Part shown: positions 47,271 to 58,371 of the stretch, one piece after another | Numbering within the stretch: the first letter of the stretch is position 1 | Layout of the letters: each line of letters begins with the position of its first letter | NCBI RefSeq assembly: GCF_020497125.1 | Contig: NC_059072.1 | Location: forward strand, 54,780,697-54,844,696 | Source of the DNA: Mauremys mutica | Lineage: Eukaryota; Chordata; Testudines; Geoemydidae | DNA length: 64,000 bases | Direction of reading: 5' to 3' | Made by a program: the position numbers and the translations under genes | Notes under the pieces: model-generated | The model's database searches: none | What the model was told of the DNA's origin: nothing | The model's input: the letters and a program-made list of their open reading frames with translations, nothing else

Positions 47271-49718
47271 ATGGAGGTGATGTGTGCAGACAGTGAAATA
47301 GACAATGGCGCCTGGTCCTAATAAAATAGAGGCCTCAAGTCATACACACTATAATTCTGCATTGAATATTGCATTTTCTTGTTTCTAATCAAATATCAGC
47401 TGACACACTGCAATATCTTGTATTGTCTGTTTTATTGATGTGATATCGCCAAAACTCATCTTCTGCTTGCAGAAATAGTCACATTAGCAGAGGCTGTGTA
47501 TCTCCACTGAGCTGGAATGTTGTTACTGTGGGCTTGTGAGCTCAACACCCATGGGTGTTCACTCCTGTATAACACTTGATCTCCGCTATTAATTAGGAAA
47601 GCATTAAGGACATTACTGTTCCTATGTATATGTCGAGCCAGCCATATATTATTTGTTTAGTACCAACAATCTGCTTGCACTGTAAAAAACACTGAAATAC
47701 AAGAACCTGTAATCTAAAGAAAGCTAGAACGCACTGGGAAACCCATAGGAGGAAATATCTGTAGTGGTGGGGCTGCTGCTGCTTATGACTTTTGAATAAC
47801 TCTTGTGGTGTTGCAGTTGAGTTTGAGTTCCTGTGGCATGTAGTTGCTCTGTAGATTGTTCTTTACTGTATAACCAGTGCATTATTTATTGCATCTAATT
47901 TTGTGCATGGAGGCACACGTTCAAATAAGAGAGAGGTTTCCTTACTTTATTCACTTTCTGTACTTACATTAAAATATTCCCAGGGCTCAAACTGGCATTC
48001 CTTGTTTGTCTAAATATTCCAGGCATTTAAGTGGCAGTTTTGAATGTGCAAAGAATGCAGCATTGGAACCTGTATTCATGATTGCTGAGCTCTTTATTTA
48101 ATCACAAAGTGTTGTGGTGGTTAGGGGCAGAGCCTGCATTACAATACTATCATGTTCAGATACTTTAAATGGTGTGCACCAAACTCCAAAACATATTTTC
48201 ACGGATGAAAACCCCTCCTCTCCCTCCTTCACACATAAAAACAGAAGAGGAAAAAAACCTCCATCAGCTAAATTTGGAACATTGTTACATAATTTCTGCC
48301 AAGGAAAAGGGGGGAAGAGACTTAAGTTGCAGTATTCCTGTAGAGCCCTGAGTCTTCAGAGACTTGTCTTGAAATCAGTTAACATATGGTTTCATGTCAA
48401 ATCCAGTTTCTTCACTCTGTGAATCCTCTGGTAGAGATAATAAGTGATGCCAAACTGTTTAAGAGCAAATTACATCTTATAAGGTGATGAGCAGTGTACC
48501 ATCCTGGCTTATTATGCCCCTGCTGGAATGGAGGAAGTGATGTGAAAATCAGTGACAGCTGTAATCACTTACCAGATTGCAGTTTTGAATGTGCACAGGG
48601 ATGCTTTAAAAAACTCAGTGAACCCTGATTGTATCAGTTTCTGGAGGAAAATCAATTAATTGTTCTTGAAATGATGGTGATGGTTTTTAGCAAGTGAAAT
48701 TTCAGATGTGTGCTTGGAGGGGGAGAAGGAATAATTCAGACCTAGCAATAGGACAGTGTCACACTGTACCTTGTTAGTCTTCAGTGACATGGAATTACAT
48801 TTTGAGAAAAAGACTTTATAAAGGTCTAGAAATTGGTACTGTTACTTTGGCAAGAAAGCCACAAGAATTAATCTGATTGGTCTGAACTACAGCTCTTAAT
48901 ATGTCTCTTTGCCACTCTTGTATATAGTCTACTGTATGTGACTGATTAGTATTTAGAAAGTCTTAGCATTTGTTCTTATATTGCACTAGTGAAGAAATAT
49001 TTTCCTTTCCCAAAATATACTTAATTCAGTAGTAAAGGTGCATTTTTACATAAACAGATTGGAAAATAGAGTTGCTTTATAAAATTTAAACTTGATAAAT
49101 TCTGCTAAATATTCAAATATTATGCAATATTCTATTAAATATTTATGAAGTAACTTGGTAATATTGGGGTGTTTTTGATTTTGGAGTAATTTAATTGGTT
49201 TAGTTTTAGTTCATGCTTGGATTGGTTAAATAAAGAGCAAATTAAATCGATGACATCCAGAGTGGTGTATGGGTGACGGCAATTACAAAGTATGAATTTG
49301 ATTTTAAAGCATTGCACCATGGGCCAAATGGTGCACAGAGGCTGACCCCTTCCTGCAGTCATCATCCCCACACTCCCAAACAGAGGACGGACTGCTTCCT
49401 GTCTCAACATCCCTGAGGACACAAACTACTGCAAAGATGAGGGGATGGAGAAAATGCAGTGGCCTTGCCCTTCCTCCAGCTTCTAGCAAAGCTGGCTGGA
49501 TTCACATGCAGCACCCCTGGGAGTTTTGTATCAGTGGCTGTGTGTCATCTGTATACCTTGAAATTCTAAGAAGGCACAGTCCTATGGCTTAAGGGTGCAA
49601 TCCTTCCTAGAGCTCCCATGGGAATTGAGTGGCACCCGCTGTACTCAGGGCTGTGGATAAAAGCTACATGTGAGCCATCAAGTTGTTATTTTTAGTTGTA
49701 TTGCACTAGCATCTAGAG
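47271..49718 (+). other. PDZRN4: Intron 3, nothing recognised
   Basis: About 2.4 kb of AT-rich sequence without a recognisable gene, transposon end or RNA. Open frames are short. Confidence 0.4.
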
Positions 49719-50043
49719 CACGGATCGGCAACCTTTGGCACGCGGCCCATCAGGGAAATCCGCTGGCGGGCCGGGATGGTTTGTTTACCTGCAGCGTCCA
49801 CTGGTTTGGCTGATCACAGCTCCCTTGGCCGTGGTTCGCCGTTCCAAGCCAATGGGGGCTGCGGGAAGCGGTGGCCAGCACATCCCTCAGCCCGTGCCAC
49901 TTCATGCAGCCTCCATTGGCCTGGAACGGCGAACCGCGGCCAGTGGGAGCTGCTATCGGCTGAACCTGTGTACACTGCACGTAAAAAAAACGGCCCGTCC
50001 TGCCAGCGGATTTCCCTGACAGGCCAAAGATTGCCGATCCTTG
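49719..50043. mobile_element. Palindromic non-autonomous hAT MITE
   Basis: The ends are CACGGATCGGCAACC and the facing GATTGCCGATCCTTG. The 8-bp flanks ATCTAGAG (49711-49718) and CTCTAGAG (50044-50051) match at 7 of 8 positions. The 325-bp element is a large hairpin: CCGTGGTTCGCCGTTCCAAG in the left half is mirrored by CCTGGAACGGCGAACCGCGG in the right half. Open frames on both strands here are a by-product of the palindrome and GC content. Confidence 0.88.
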
Positions 50044-50051
50044 CTCTAGAG

Positions 50052-51540
50052 ACTGCAACCAAGATCAGGATCCCCATTATGCAAGGCATTGTACAAATAG
50101 ATAGTCAGACATAGTCCCCAACCTCTGAGTTTACCATCCAAATAGACAAAATAGACTAAGAGTTAGAGAGGGGGATATAATACAGTCGTGATTTTCAAGC
50201 ATCAGTAGCACTTTGATTTTTTTGTTTGGTTGTGAGTTTTTAAAAATATTTGTGGTTTATTTTAGTTTAACATTATATTTTACGTATAAAATATACTAAA
50301 GGGCAAGGATGGGTGCGGAGAGAAGGCAGGAAGGGACTAGCTAAAAGGAAAATCTGTAATTTTTGTTGCTAGATTCTTCCAGTCTGATTTTACATCTTAA
50401 GTGATAAGCACAACATTACTAAACTCTAACTTTCTCTTGCAACAATTCTCAAGCTGCAGATAGATACTGTCTGACTATATGTATAGGACTTGATTTTTGT
50501 GTGGGTGTATTTGGGCACAATCTTTGGGGCAGGGACTGTCTTCCTCCATTTGGAAAGCTCCTACCATATTTTGGGGGCTTCTGCTATACAAATAATTCAG
50601 AAGCCACTCACCAAATATGAAAGTTATTACCCGTAATTCAGCATACCAGAGCATGTGTCTGTATGGTCTAAGATTTGTAATAATTCTAGGATTAGCAGTT
50701 ATTTTTTAAATGTAAATAGTCTGCATGAATCTTGTAGTAAATTAATGACTGTCAGATTCTGCTGTAGGATCCAGGCCAATATAATTTATTTTCTGTGACA
50801 AGAAATAACATTAATCAGTTTGCTCCCATAGTGGTGTGATGGGATCAGAGGAGAAGTGGGTCTCCTGACGGTGACGAAGAAGGAGGAAGGCTGTTTTTTC
50901 TTTCCTCCTGTGTCTTGTTTTTGCAACCATGAGTGCTGCTGTTGAAGACAGTTAGGGAGTTGCAGCAGGAAGAGCTGCTGCTGCTACAAGAGTGGACACT
51001 CCTTTTGCTCTAGCCTCAGGCAATTCTGGGCTGTTACCCATACTGATTCTTAACTCACATAGAAGCCTGCTGAATCAGTATTTCAAGAATTGGTGCTCAG
51101 CAATGATAGACAAAACTATGGTGATGACCTTTTTTTTTCTATGTAACTAAGGCCATGATTCTGAGAAATGCCAGTCACTCGTACTCCCATTAACTTCACT
51201 TGGAGTGTTTAATTTCTTTGGAGCTGATTCAACCCACTATAGTCAAACACTAGTTAACAAGAAATCATTGGGAATAAATCTTTTCAAAATTGATTTGCCA
51301 GTTTACATTCTGATCTAAGATCTGGCTCCAATTCTGTAACATACAATGTTCCAGCAAGTCTTGTACCCAACATGGAGCACTGTGGAAGTCAGTTTACGTC
51401 CATTATAAAATAAAAGGACAGGTAAAATAATTTCAGTATGCTTCTGAAAATTATCTACTGTGTAGACAATTTGGACTCCAAATGCAGAGGCCAAACTTGA
51501 AATAATAATAAATGATGTGTGGGTTTGTGTGCATATATAT
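50052..51540 (+). other. PDZRN4: Intron 3, nothing recognised
   Basis: No gene. A weak 'GCCATGATTCTGAGAAATGC'-type fragment of the palindromic old-repeat class lies near 51150-51235. Confidence 0.4.
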
Positions 51541-51578
51541 AGTAAAAGCAGCAAAGAGTCCTGTGGCACCTTATAGAC

Positions 51579-53287
51579 CAGGGGTCGGCAACCTATGGCA
51601 CGCGTGCCAAAGACGGCATGCGAGCCAATTTTTAATGGCACGCTGGAGCCTGTCCTGACTCCAGCATGCCATTAAAAATCCTTCCCGGCCTCGCCCGCTG
51701 TCCTTTGCCCTCTGCTCCCCCCGCGGGAGCAGGGAGCAGAAGCATAGCTGTGTGCACGAGGTGGGCAAATGGCCCCACTCTCCCGGCACGGCAAGCTGCG
51801 GGGTCTGCGCTCCGGGGCCGGAGCGCCGGCCGAGCGCAGCAAGCTGCCGGCCCCTCCCCTGGAGCCCTGCTGCCGCGTGCAGTGCTCTGGGGGTTGGGGC
51901 TATGCGCTCCCGCGGGGCAGTGTTTGGCTCTGCGGGGAGGCAGACACGCTCCCTGCTCAACTGGAGCTCTGCCGCCGCTGCGTGCAGCGCTCTGAGGGCC
52001 GGGGCTGTGCTCTCCGGCGGGGCCGCGTGTCTGGCTCTGCGTGGAGCCTCAAGGTAAAGGGCCCAGGGCTGGGGGGGTTGGATAAGGGGTGGGGGCAGTC
52101 AAGGGACAGGGAGCAGGGTGGTTTGGATGGGGAGGTGGGGTCCCAGGGGGGGTTAGGGGCGGGGGTCTCTGGAGGGGGCAGTCAGGGAGCAGGGGGGGTT
52201 GGATGGGGCATGGGAGTCCTGGGGTTTGTGAGGGGGCAGGGAGTGGATAGGGGTCAGGGCAGTCAGGGGACCGGGAGCAAGGAGGGTCCTGGGGGGGCAT
52301 TTAGGGTGGGGGGTCTCTGGAGTGGGTGGTCAGGGGACAAGGAGCTGGGGGGGTTATATGAGTTGGGAGTTCTGGGGGGTGCTGTCAGGAGGCAGGGGTG
52401 TGGAGAGGGGTTGGCGCAGGCAGGGAGTTGGGGGGGTTGGATGGGTCGGGAGTTCTGGGGGTCCTGTCAGGGGCGGGGAGTGGTTGGATAGGCATGGGAG
52501 TCCCGGGGGTCTGGCTGGGGACTGGGGTGTGGATAAGGGTCGGGGCAGTCAGGGGACAGGTAGGGGATAGGGTCCAGTCTGGGGACAAGGAACAGGGAGG
52601 CTTAGATAGGGGATGGGGGGCAGTTGGGGGCAGAGGTCCCAGGACAGAGTAGTCAGGGGACAAGGAGCAGCGGCATTGAGAGTTCTTAGGGGGGCAGTCA
52701 CCCAGCCCTCTCCCCTGAGCCCTGCACACCCCTCAGGCCCCTGCCCTGAGCCCTGTACCTCCCTCATACACACCCAGCCCTCTGCTTGACTCCTTCATCC
52801 CCCCCCCAACCCTAGCCTTGACACCAGCACCCCCACCCATACCCAGGTCCCCCTCTGCCTTGACACCTACACTCCCCCACATACCCAGCCTCCAGCCCTC
52901 TGCCCCCAGCCCTCTGGGTCCCGGCCCCGCACAGCCTGCTGCTGGTCTTGGGTTCTGGCTGACGGACCCTTCCCAGCTGGGGTCCCGGCCACAGGCCTTG
53001 CTCAGCCCACTGACGGCCTAGGTGAACAGAACCCCAGACCAGCAGTGGGCTGAGCGGGCCGGCAGCGTAATATCAACATTTTAATTTTATTTTAAATGAA
53101 GCTTCTTAAACATTTTGAAAACCTTGTTTATTTTACAATACAACACTAGTTTAGTTATATAACGTATAGACTTATAGAGAGAGTCTTTCTAAAAAACATT
53201 AAAATGTATTACCGGCACCCGAAACCATAAATTAGAGTGAATAAATGAAGACTCGGCACACCGCTTGTGAAAGGTTGCCGACCCCTG
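51579..53287. mobile_element. Non-autonomous hAT nested in Penelope-like repeat
   Basis: The termini CAGGGGTCGGCAACC and GGTTGCCGACCCCTG are perfect inverted repeats. An exact 8-bp target duplication TTATAGAC lies at 51571-51578 and 53288-53295. The 1,709-bp interior begins with a hairpin (AATTTTTAATGGCACGC ... GGCATGCCATTAAAAAT-like text) and passes through a GC-rich part. It then holds a G-rich repeat array (52060-52690) and a C-rich part, and ends in an AT-rich stretch. The open frame of about 240 codons at 51769-52491 is a Gly-rich translation of the array, not a gene. Confidence 0.92.
52060..52690 (+). repeat. G-rich minisatellite inside hAT element
   Basis: Imperfect units of roughly 60-70 bases recur, with words such as GGGGCAGTCAGGGGACAGG, GGGGGGTTGGATGGGG and GGAGTCCTGGGG. 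The plus strand is dominated by G runs of three to seven. It belongs to the hAT element at 51579-53287. Confidence 0.75.
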
Positions 53288-53461
53288 TTATAGACTAACA
53301 GACGTATTGGAGCATGAGCTTTCGTGGGTGAATACCCACCGACGAAGTGGGTATTCACCCACAAAAGCTCATGCTCCAATACCTCTGTTAGTCTATAAGG
53401 TGCCACAGGACTCTTTGCTGCTTTTACAGATCCAGACTAACACGGCTACCCCTCTGATACT

Positions 53462-53831
53462 ATATAATAAAGTGGCTGTGTATTTGTAAATGGCTTTTTG
53501 TTTGAAGAACAATCTGCTCATTAGGGCTGGTAATAGTATAGACATCTTTGGAGTGCTTGAGTGATCTAAACCTAAGCTCTTCTTAATAATGGCTTGTTGA
53601 AAGAAAGAAGTGAATCCCCAAGGATCTGCCTCATTCTACTCAGCTGGGATCTGTACATGCACCAAAAAAAAAAAAAAAGAGAGAGAGAGAGCCACTTGAT
53701 TTCAGTGCTATCCTAAGTTTATTTTCAGGGAATGTGTATATTTTCCCAAGGTTACAAGTCATTCTTCTTCTTTGAAGAGTTTCATAGGGGTGTCTGTGTA
53801 AAATTTGATAGCTGGGCTTGCATTACAGCAG
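53462..53831 (+). other. PDZRN4: Intron 3, short unique stretch
   Basis: Contains an A run followed by (GA)n at about 53667-53690. Nothing else recognised. Confidence 0.5.
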
Positions 53832-55680
53832 TAATAGAACATAAGAACGGCCGTACCGGGTCAGACCAAATGTCCATCTAGCCCAGTATCTGTCTACCGA
53901 CAGTGGCCAATGCCAGGTGCCCCAGAGGGAATGAACCTAACAGGCAATAATCAAGTGATCTCTCTCCTGCCATCCATCTCCATCCTCTGATGAACAGAGG
54001 CTAGGGACACTGTTCTTACCCATCCTAGCTAATAGCCATTTATGGACTTAGCCACCATGAATTTATCCAGTCCCCTTTTAAACATTGTTATAGTCCTAGC
54101 CTTCACAACCTCCTCAGGTAAGGAGTTCCACAAGTTGACTGTGCGCTGCGTGAAGAAGAACTTCCTTTTATTAGTTTTAAACCTGTTGCCTATTAATTTC
54201 ATTTGGTGACCCCTAGTTCTTGTATTATGGGATTAAGTAAATAACTTTTCCTTATCCACTTTCTCAACATCACTCATGATTTTATATACCTCTTTCATAT
54301 CCCCCCTTAGTCTTCTCTTTTCCAAGCTGAAGAGTCCTAGCCTCTTTAATCTTTCCTCGTATGGGACCCTCTCTAAACCCCTAATCATTTTAGTTGTCCT
54401 TTTCTGAACCTTTTCTAGAATAGGTTTTTTTGAGGTGAGGAGACCACATCTGTACACAGTATTCGAGATGTGGGCGTACCATGGATTTATATAAGGGCAA
54501 TAATATATTCTCAGTCTTATTCTCTATCCCCTTTTTAATGATTCCTAACATTCTGTTTGCTTTTTTGACTGCCTCTGCACACTGCGGGGACATCTTCAGA
54601 GAACTATCCACGATGACTCCAAGATCTTTTTCCTGACTTCTTGTAGCTAAATTAGCCCCCATCATATTGTATGTATAGTTGGGGTTATTTTTTCCAATGT
54701 GCATTACTTTACATTTATCCACATTAAATTTCATTTGCCATTTTGTTGCCCAATCACTTAGTTTTGTGAGATCTTTTTGAAGTTCTTCACAATCTGCTTT
54801 GGTCTTAACTATCTTGAGTAGTTTAGTATCATCTGCAAACTTTGCCACCTCACTGTTTACCCCTTTCTCCAGATCATTTATGAATAAATTGAATAGGATT
54901 GGTCCTAGGACTGACCGTTGGGGAACACCACTAGTTACCCCTCTCCATTCTGAGAATTAACCATTAATTCCTACCCTTTGTTCCTTGTCTTTTAACCAGT
55001 TCTCAATCCATGAAAGGACTTTCCCTTTTATCCCATGACAGCTTAATTTACGTAAGAGCCTTTGGTGAGGGACCTTGTCAAAGGCTTTCTGGAAATCTAA
55101 GTACACTATGTCCACCGGATCCCCCTTGTCCACATGTTTGTTGACCTCTTCAAAGAACTCTAATAGATTAGTAAGACACCATTTCCCTTTACAGAAACCA
55201 TGTTGACTATTGCTCAACAGTTTATGTTTTTCTATGTGTCTGACAATTTTATTCGTAACTATTGTTTCGACTAGTTTGCCCGGTACCGACTTTAGACTTA
55301 CCGGTCTGTAATTGCCGGGATCACCTCTAGAGCCCTTTTTAAATATTGGCGTTACATTAGCTAACTTCCAGTCATTGGGTACCGATGCCGATTTAAAGGA
55401 CAGGTTACAAACCTTAGTTAATAGTTCCGCAACTTCACATTTGAGTTCTTTCAGAACTCTTGGGTGAATGCCGTCTGGTCCCGGTGACTTGTTAATGTTG
55501 AGTTTATCAATTAATTCCAAAACCTCCTCTAGTGACACTTCAATCTGTGACAGTTCTTCAGATTTATCACCTACAAAAGCCAGCTCAGGTTTGGGAATCT
55601 CCCTAACATCCTCAGAAGATACTATGGTGAGATATGTTGGGGACTTTACGTCTGGATGTAGATCATCTATCTTTTATTGC
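53832..55680 (-). mobile_element. CR1 LINE, 5'-truncated
   Basis: Reading on the minus strand, the element runs from a truncated point in the reverse transcriptase domain (about 55680) through the end of ORF2. It continues into a 3' untranslated region ending with the GGTCTGACCCGGTACGGCCG and TTCTTATGTTCTATT motif at 53832. About 1.85 kb is retained of a roughly 4-5 kb consensus. Few lesions suggest it is one of the younger insertions here. Confidence 0.9.
54233..55640 (-). pseudogene. CR1 ORF2 reverse transcriptase, disrupted
   Basis: A non-LTR reverse transcriptase that would copy CR1 RNA at the insertion site. Visible motifs in order are NKSPGPDGIHPRVLKEL, VTPIFKKGSRGDPGNYRPVS, a QKAFDKVPH block with the first catalytic Asp, FADDTKLLK (catalytic box, codon 54839), and the thumb/C-terminal SQEKDLGVIVDSSLKMS and [12 protein letters not shown] single in-frame TAA at 54957-54959 and one frameshift at the T run near 54425 are the only clear lesions after the 5' truncation. 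The last part reads [19 protein letters not shown] to a stop at 54233. Confidence 0.9.
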
Positions 55681-55689
55681 TCTCTTGTT

Positions 55690-56237
55690 TTTAATACTTA
55701 ATTAGTTATGTACACAGTGAGCTGTATAACGTAAAACAAATCTAGGCACATATTTCCAAATTCACCTCTGGAGAAATTCTTTTGAAGTTGATGAGTACAG
55801 CCTAGCATGTTTATTTTTAAAATTTTATTAAGAAAAATGCTCCTGATGGCAATCTACATGACTAAAGGTGAAAATAAGCACTATAGTCTCAGATCAAATT
55901 GCTTAATTGCACACAAGTTCATATTGATTTGAAGCTCTAAGCAGTAGCAGAAGCACTGACTGAGTTGATCTGCAGACTCAGGTGGACGTTATTGCATCAA
56001 ATTACACTTGATCAACATTTGGAAATTTTTTGTAACAATAATATTTTTTTAAATGTACGCTGATGTTCTACAGAAGTTAATGGTTCTTGACTGAGAAACT
56101 CTGACTGAGTAGATTTTTCAGCCCTACTCATTTTTCCAAGCAGCAACAGCAGAAGAATTATATTGACATTCTTGACACTTTCACTGCTGTTTTGGAATGG
56201 GTTCTGAATAGCAGTGCTGAAACTGACCCAAGTTTTG
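55690..56237 (+). other. PDZRN4: Intron 3, nothing recognised
   Basis: AT-rich unique-looking sequence between CR1 and the Harbinger derivative. No gene. Confidence 0.45.
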
Positions 56238-56240
56238 TTA

Positions 56241-58368
56241 AGCCTGGTCTACACTAGGCATTTAAACCAGGTTTAGGAGCGTAAAAATGATTTAACGCCA
56301 CACCCGTCCACACTGAGAGGCCCTTTATATCGATATAAAGGGCTCTTTAAACCGGTTTCTATACTCCTCCCTAACGAGAGGAGTAGCGCTAGTATCGGTA
56401 TTACCATATCGGATTAGGTTTAGTGTGGCCGCAAATCGACAGTATTGGCCTCCGGGCGGTATCCCACAGTGCACCACTGACCGCTCTGGACAGCAATCTG
56501 AACTCGGATGCAGTGGCCAGGTAGACAGGAAAACCCCGCGAACTTTTGAATATTTCCTGTTTGCCGAGCGTGGAGCTCCGATCAGCACGGGTGGCGATGC
56601 AGTCCGAAATCAAAATAAAAAAAAGAGCTCCAGCATGGACCATGCGGATGTGATCGCAGTAAGGGCAGGCAAATCTGTTCTATCAGCGCTCCGTTACAGA
56701 AGACGAAATTCAAAATCATTTTTAAAAAATCTCCAGACAGATGCCATAGCAGGGACTCAGCGCACTGCTGCGTGACAACCGTAATGGAAAGCCAAAGAAT
56801 CAAATGGACGCTCATGGACTGGAGGACTCAAGCTATCCCACAGTTCCTGCAGTATCCGAAAAGCATTTGCATTCTTGGCTGAGCTCCAAATGCTTCTAGG
56901 GTCAAAAACAGTGTCCGCGGTGGGTCAGGGCATAGCTCGGCAATTTACGCACCCCCCCCCCCAGAAGTGAAAGGGAAAACAATCCTCTCTTGACTCTTTT
57001 ACATGTCACCCTATCTTTACTGAATGCTGCAGATAGACGCGATGCTGCAACACTCAACACCAACATCCTTGCTCCCCCCCCGCCATGGGTGGCTGATGGT
57101 GCAGTAAGACTGATACCCATCGTCATCATCAGCCTATTGGCACATGGGGCAGTGCAAAAGGACTGGTAACCATGCCGACTAGCATCCGTTAGGTCTATCA
57201 AGGGCGCCTGGCCCTAATTTTTCCTGGTAGATGGTGCAGTATGGCTGGTAACCGTTCTCATCATAGCAACAGGGGGCTGAACTCCATCAGCCCCCACCCT
57301 TCATGTGTAAAGAAAAGATTCAATTGCCCCTAGACTAGCAGTGCGATGCTGGGCTCCTCTCCTCCACACTTCTTAATGTCCTGTCTGGACTATCATAGCA
57401 GCTGGAGGCTGCCTTCCACTCATTTCTCACTAACAAGTCACTGTGTCTTATTCCTGCATTCTTTATTACTTCATCACACAAGTGGGAGGACAATGCTATG
57501 GTAGCCCAGGAAGCCTGGGGGAAGAATGGAATCAACAGGTGGGGTTGTTGCAGGAGCACCCCCTGTGAATAGCATACAGCTCATAATTTCTGCTGGATCT
57601 GACACAGAGCAGCTTTGCTCTCTGGTTCTATGATACAGTGGTTCTCTAGTACACTTGCCCATATTCTAGGCAGGACTGATTCTATTTTTAGATACCAAAA
57701 AGGAGGGATTGACTCAGGGAGTCATTCCCAATTTTGACTTTTGCACCCCTGGCTAAGAGCAGCCAGAGGCACTTAAGACAGCAACAGATGGTGCAGTGCA
57801 AAAGGACTGGTAACCATGATCATCTTTTTACCAATTTATGGATTGGTAGATGGTACAGTATGTCTGGTAACCATCTCTGCTGTCATGCAAAAGCAAAAGC
57901 ATGCTGCTGTGTAGTGCTGCTGAATCGCCTCTGTCAGCGGCATCTAGTACACATATGGTGACAGTCACAAAAGGCAAAACAGGCTCCATGATTGCCATGC
58001 TATGGCATCTGCCAGGGCAATCCAGGGAAAAAAGCCGCGAAATGCTTGTCTGCCGTTGCTTTCCCAGAGGAAGGAGTGACTGACGACATTTACCCAGAAC
58101 CACCCGTGACAATGATTTTTGCCCCATCAGGCACTGGGATCTCAACCCGGAAATTCCAAGGGGCGGGGGAGGCTGCGGGAACTATGGAATAGCTACGGAA
58201 TAGCTACCCACAGTGCAACGCTCCAGAAGTTGATGCTAGCCTCGGACCGTGGACGCACACCACCGATTTAATGTGTTTAGTGTGGCTGCGCGCACTCGAT
58301 TTTATACAATCTGTTTTACAAAACCGGTTTATGCAAATTCGGAATAGTCCCGTAGTGTAGACGTACCC
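56241..58368. mobile_element. Harbinger-type deletion derivative
   Basis: The left end AGCCTGGTCTACACTAGG and the right end GTAGTGTAGACGTACCC are related inverted termini. TTA flanks both sides (56238-56240 and 58369-58371). Sub-terminal palindromes are AAACCGGTTT (56349 and 58321) and TTTATATCGATATAAA (56324). A short stretch at 56640-56760 still resembles the Myb/SANT-like gene of the 7228 element (VLSALRYRRRNSKSF compared with VLSELRSSKRNAKTF). The transposase is absent. Confidence 0.85.
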
Positions 58369-58371
58369 TTA

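Larger units (their letters stand above)
51541..53461. mobile_element. Penelope-like inverted repeat, split by hAT
   Basis: The right arm 53341-53461 (GACGAAGTGGGTATTCACCC ... CACGGCTACCCCTCTGATAC) is the inverted counterpart of the left arm. The left arm is split: 51541-51578 (AAAGCAGCAAAGAGTCCTGT...) and 53288-53340 (continuing to GGGTGAATACCCAC). I recognise this sequence as a repeat common in turtles and crocodilians and assign it, with moderate confidence, to Penelope-like elements. Those elements often carry inverted pseudo-LTR copies. No reverse transcriptase is present. Confidence 0.6.

Noticed and set aside
51769..52491. 240-codon Gly/Trp-rich open frame
   Set aside because: It runs through the G-rich minisatellite of a hAT element; the product is a translation of a repeat array.
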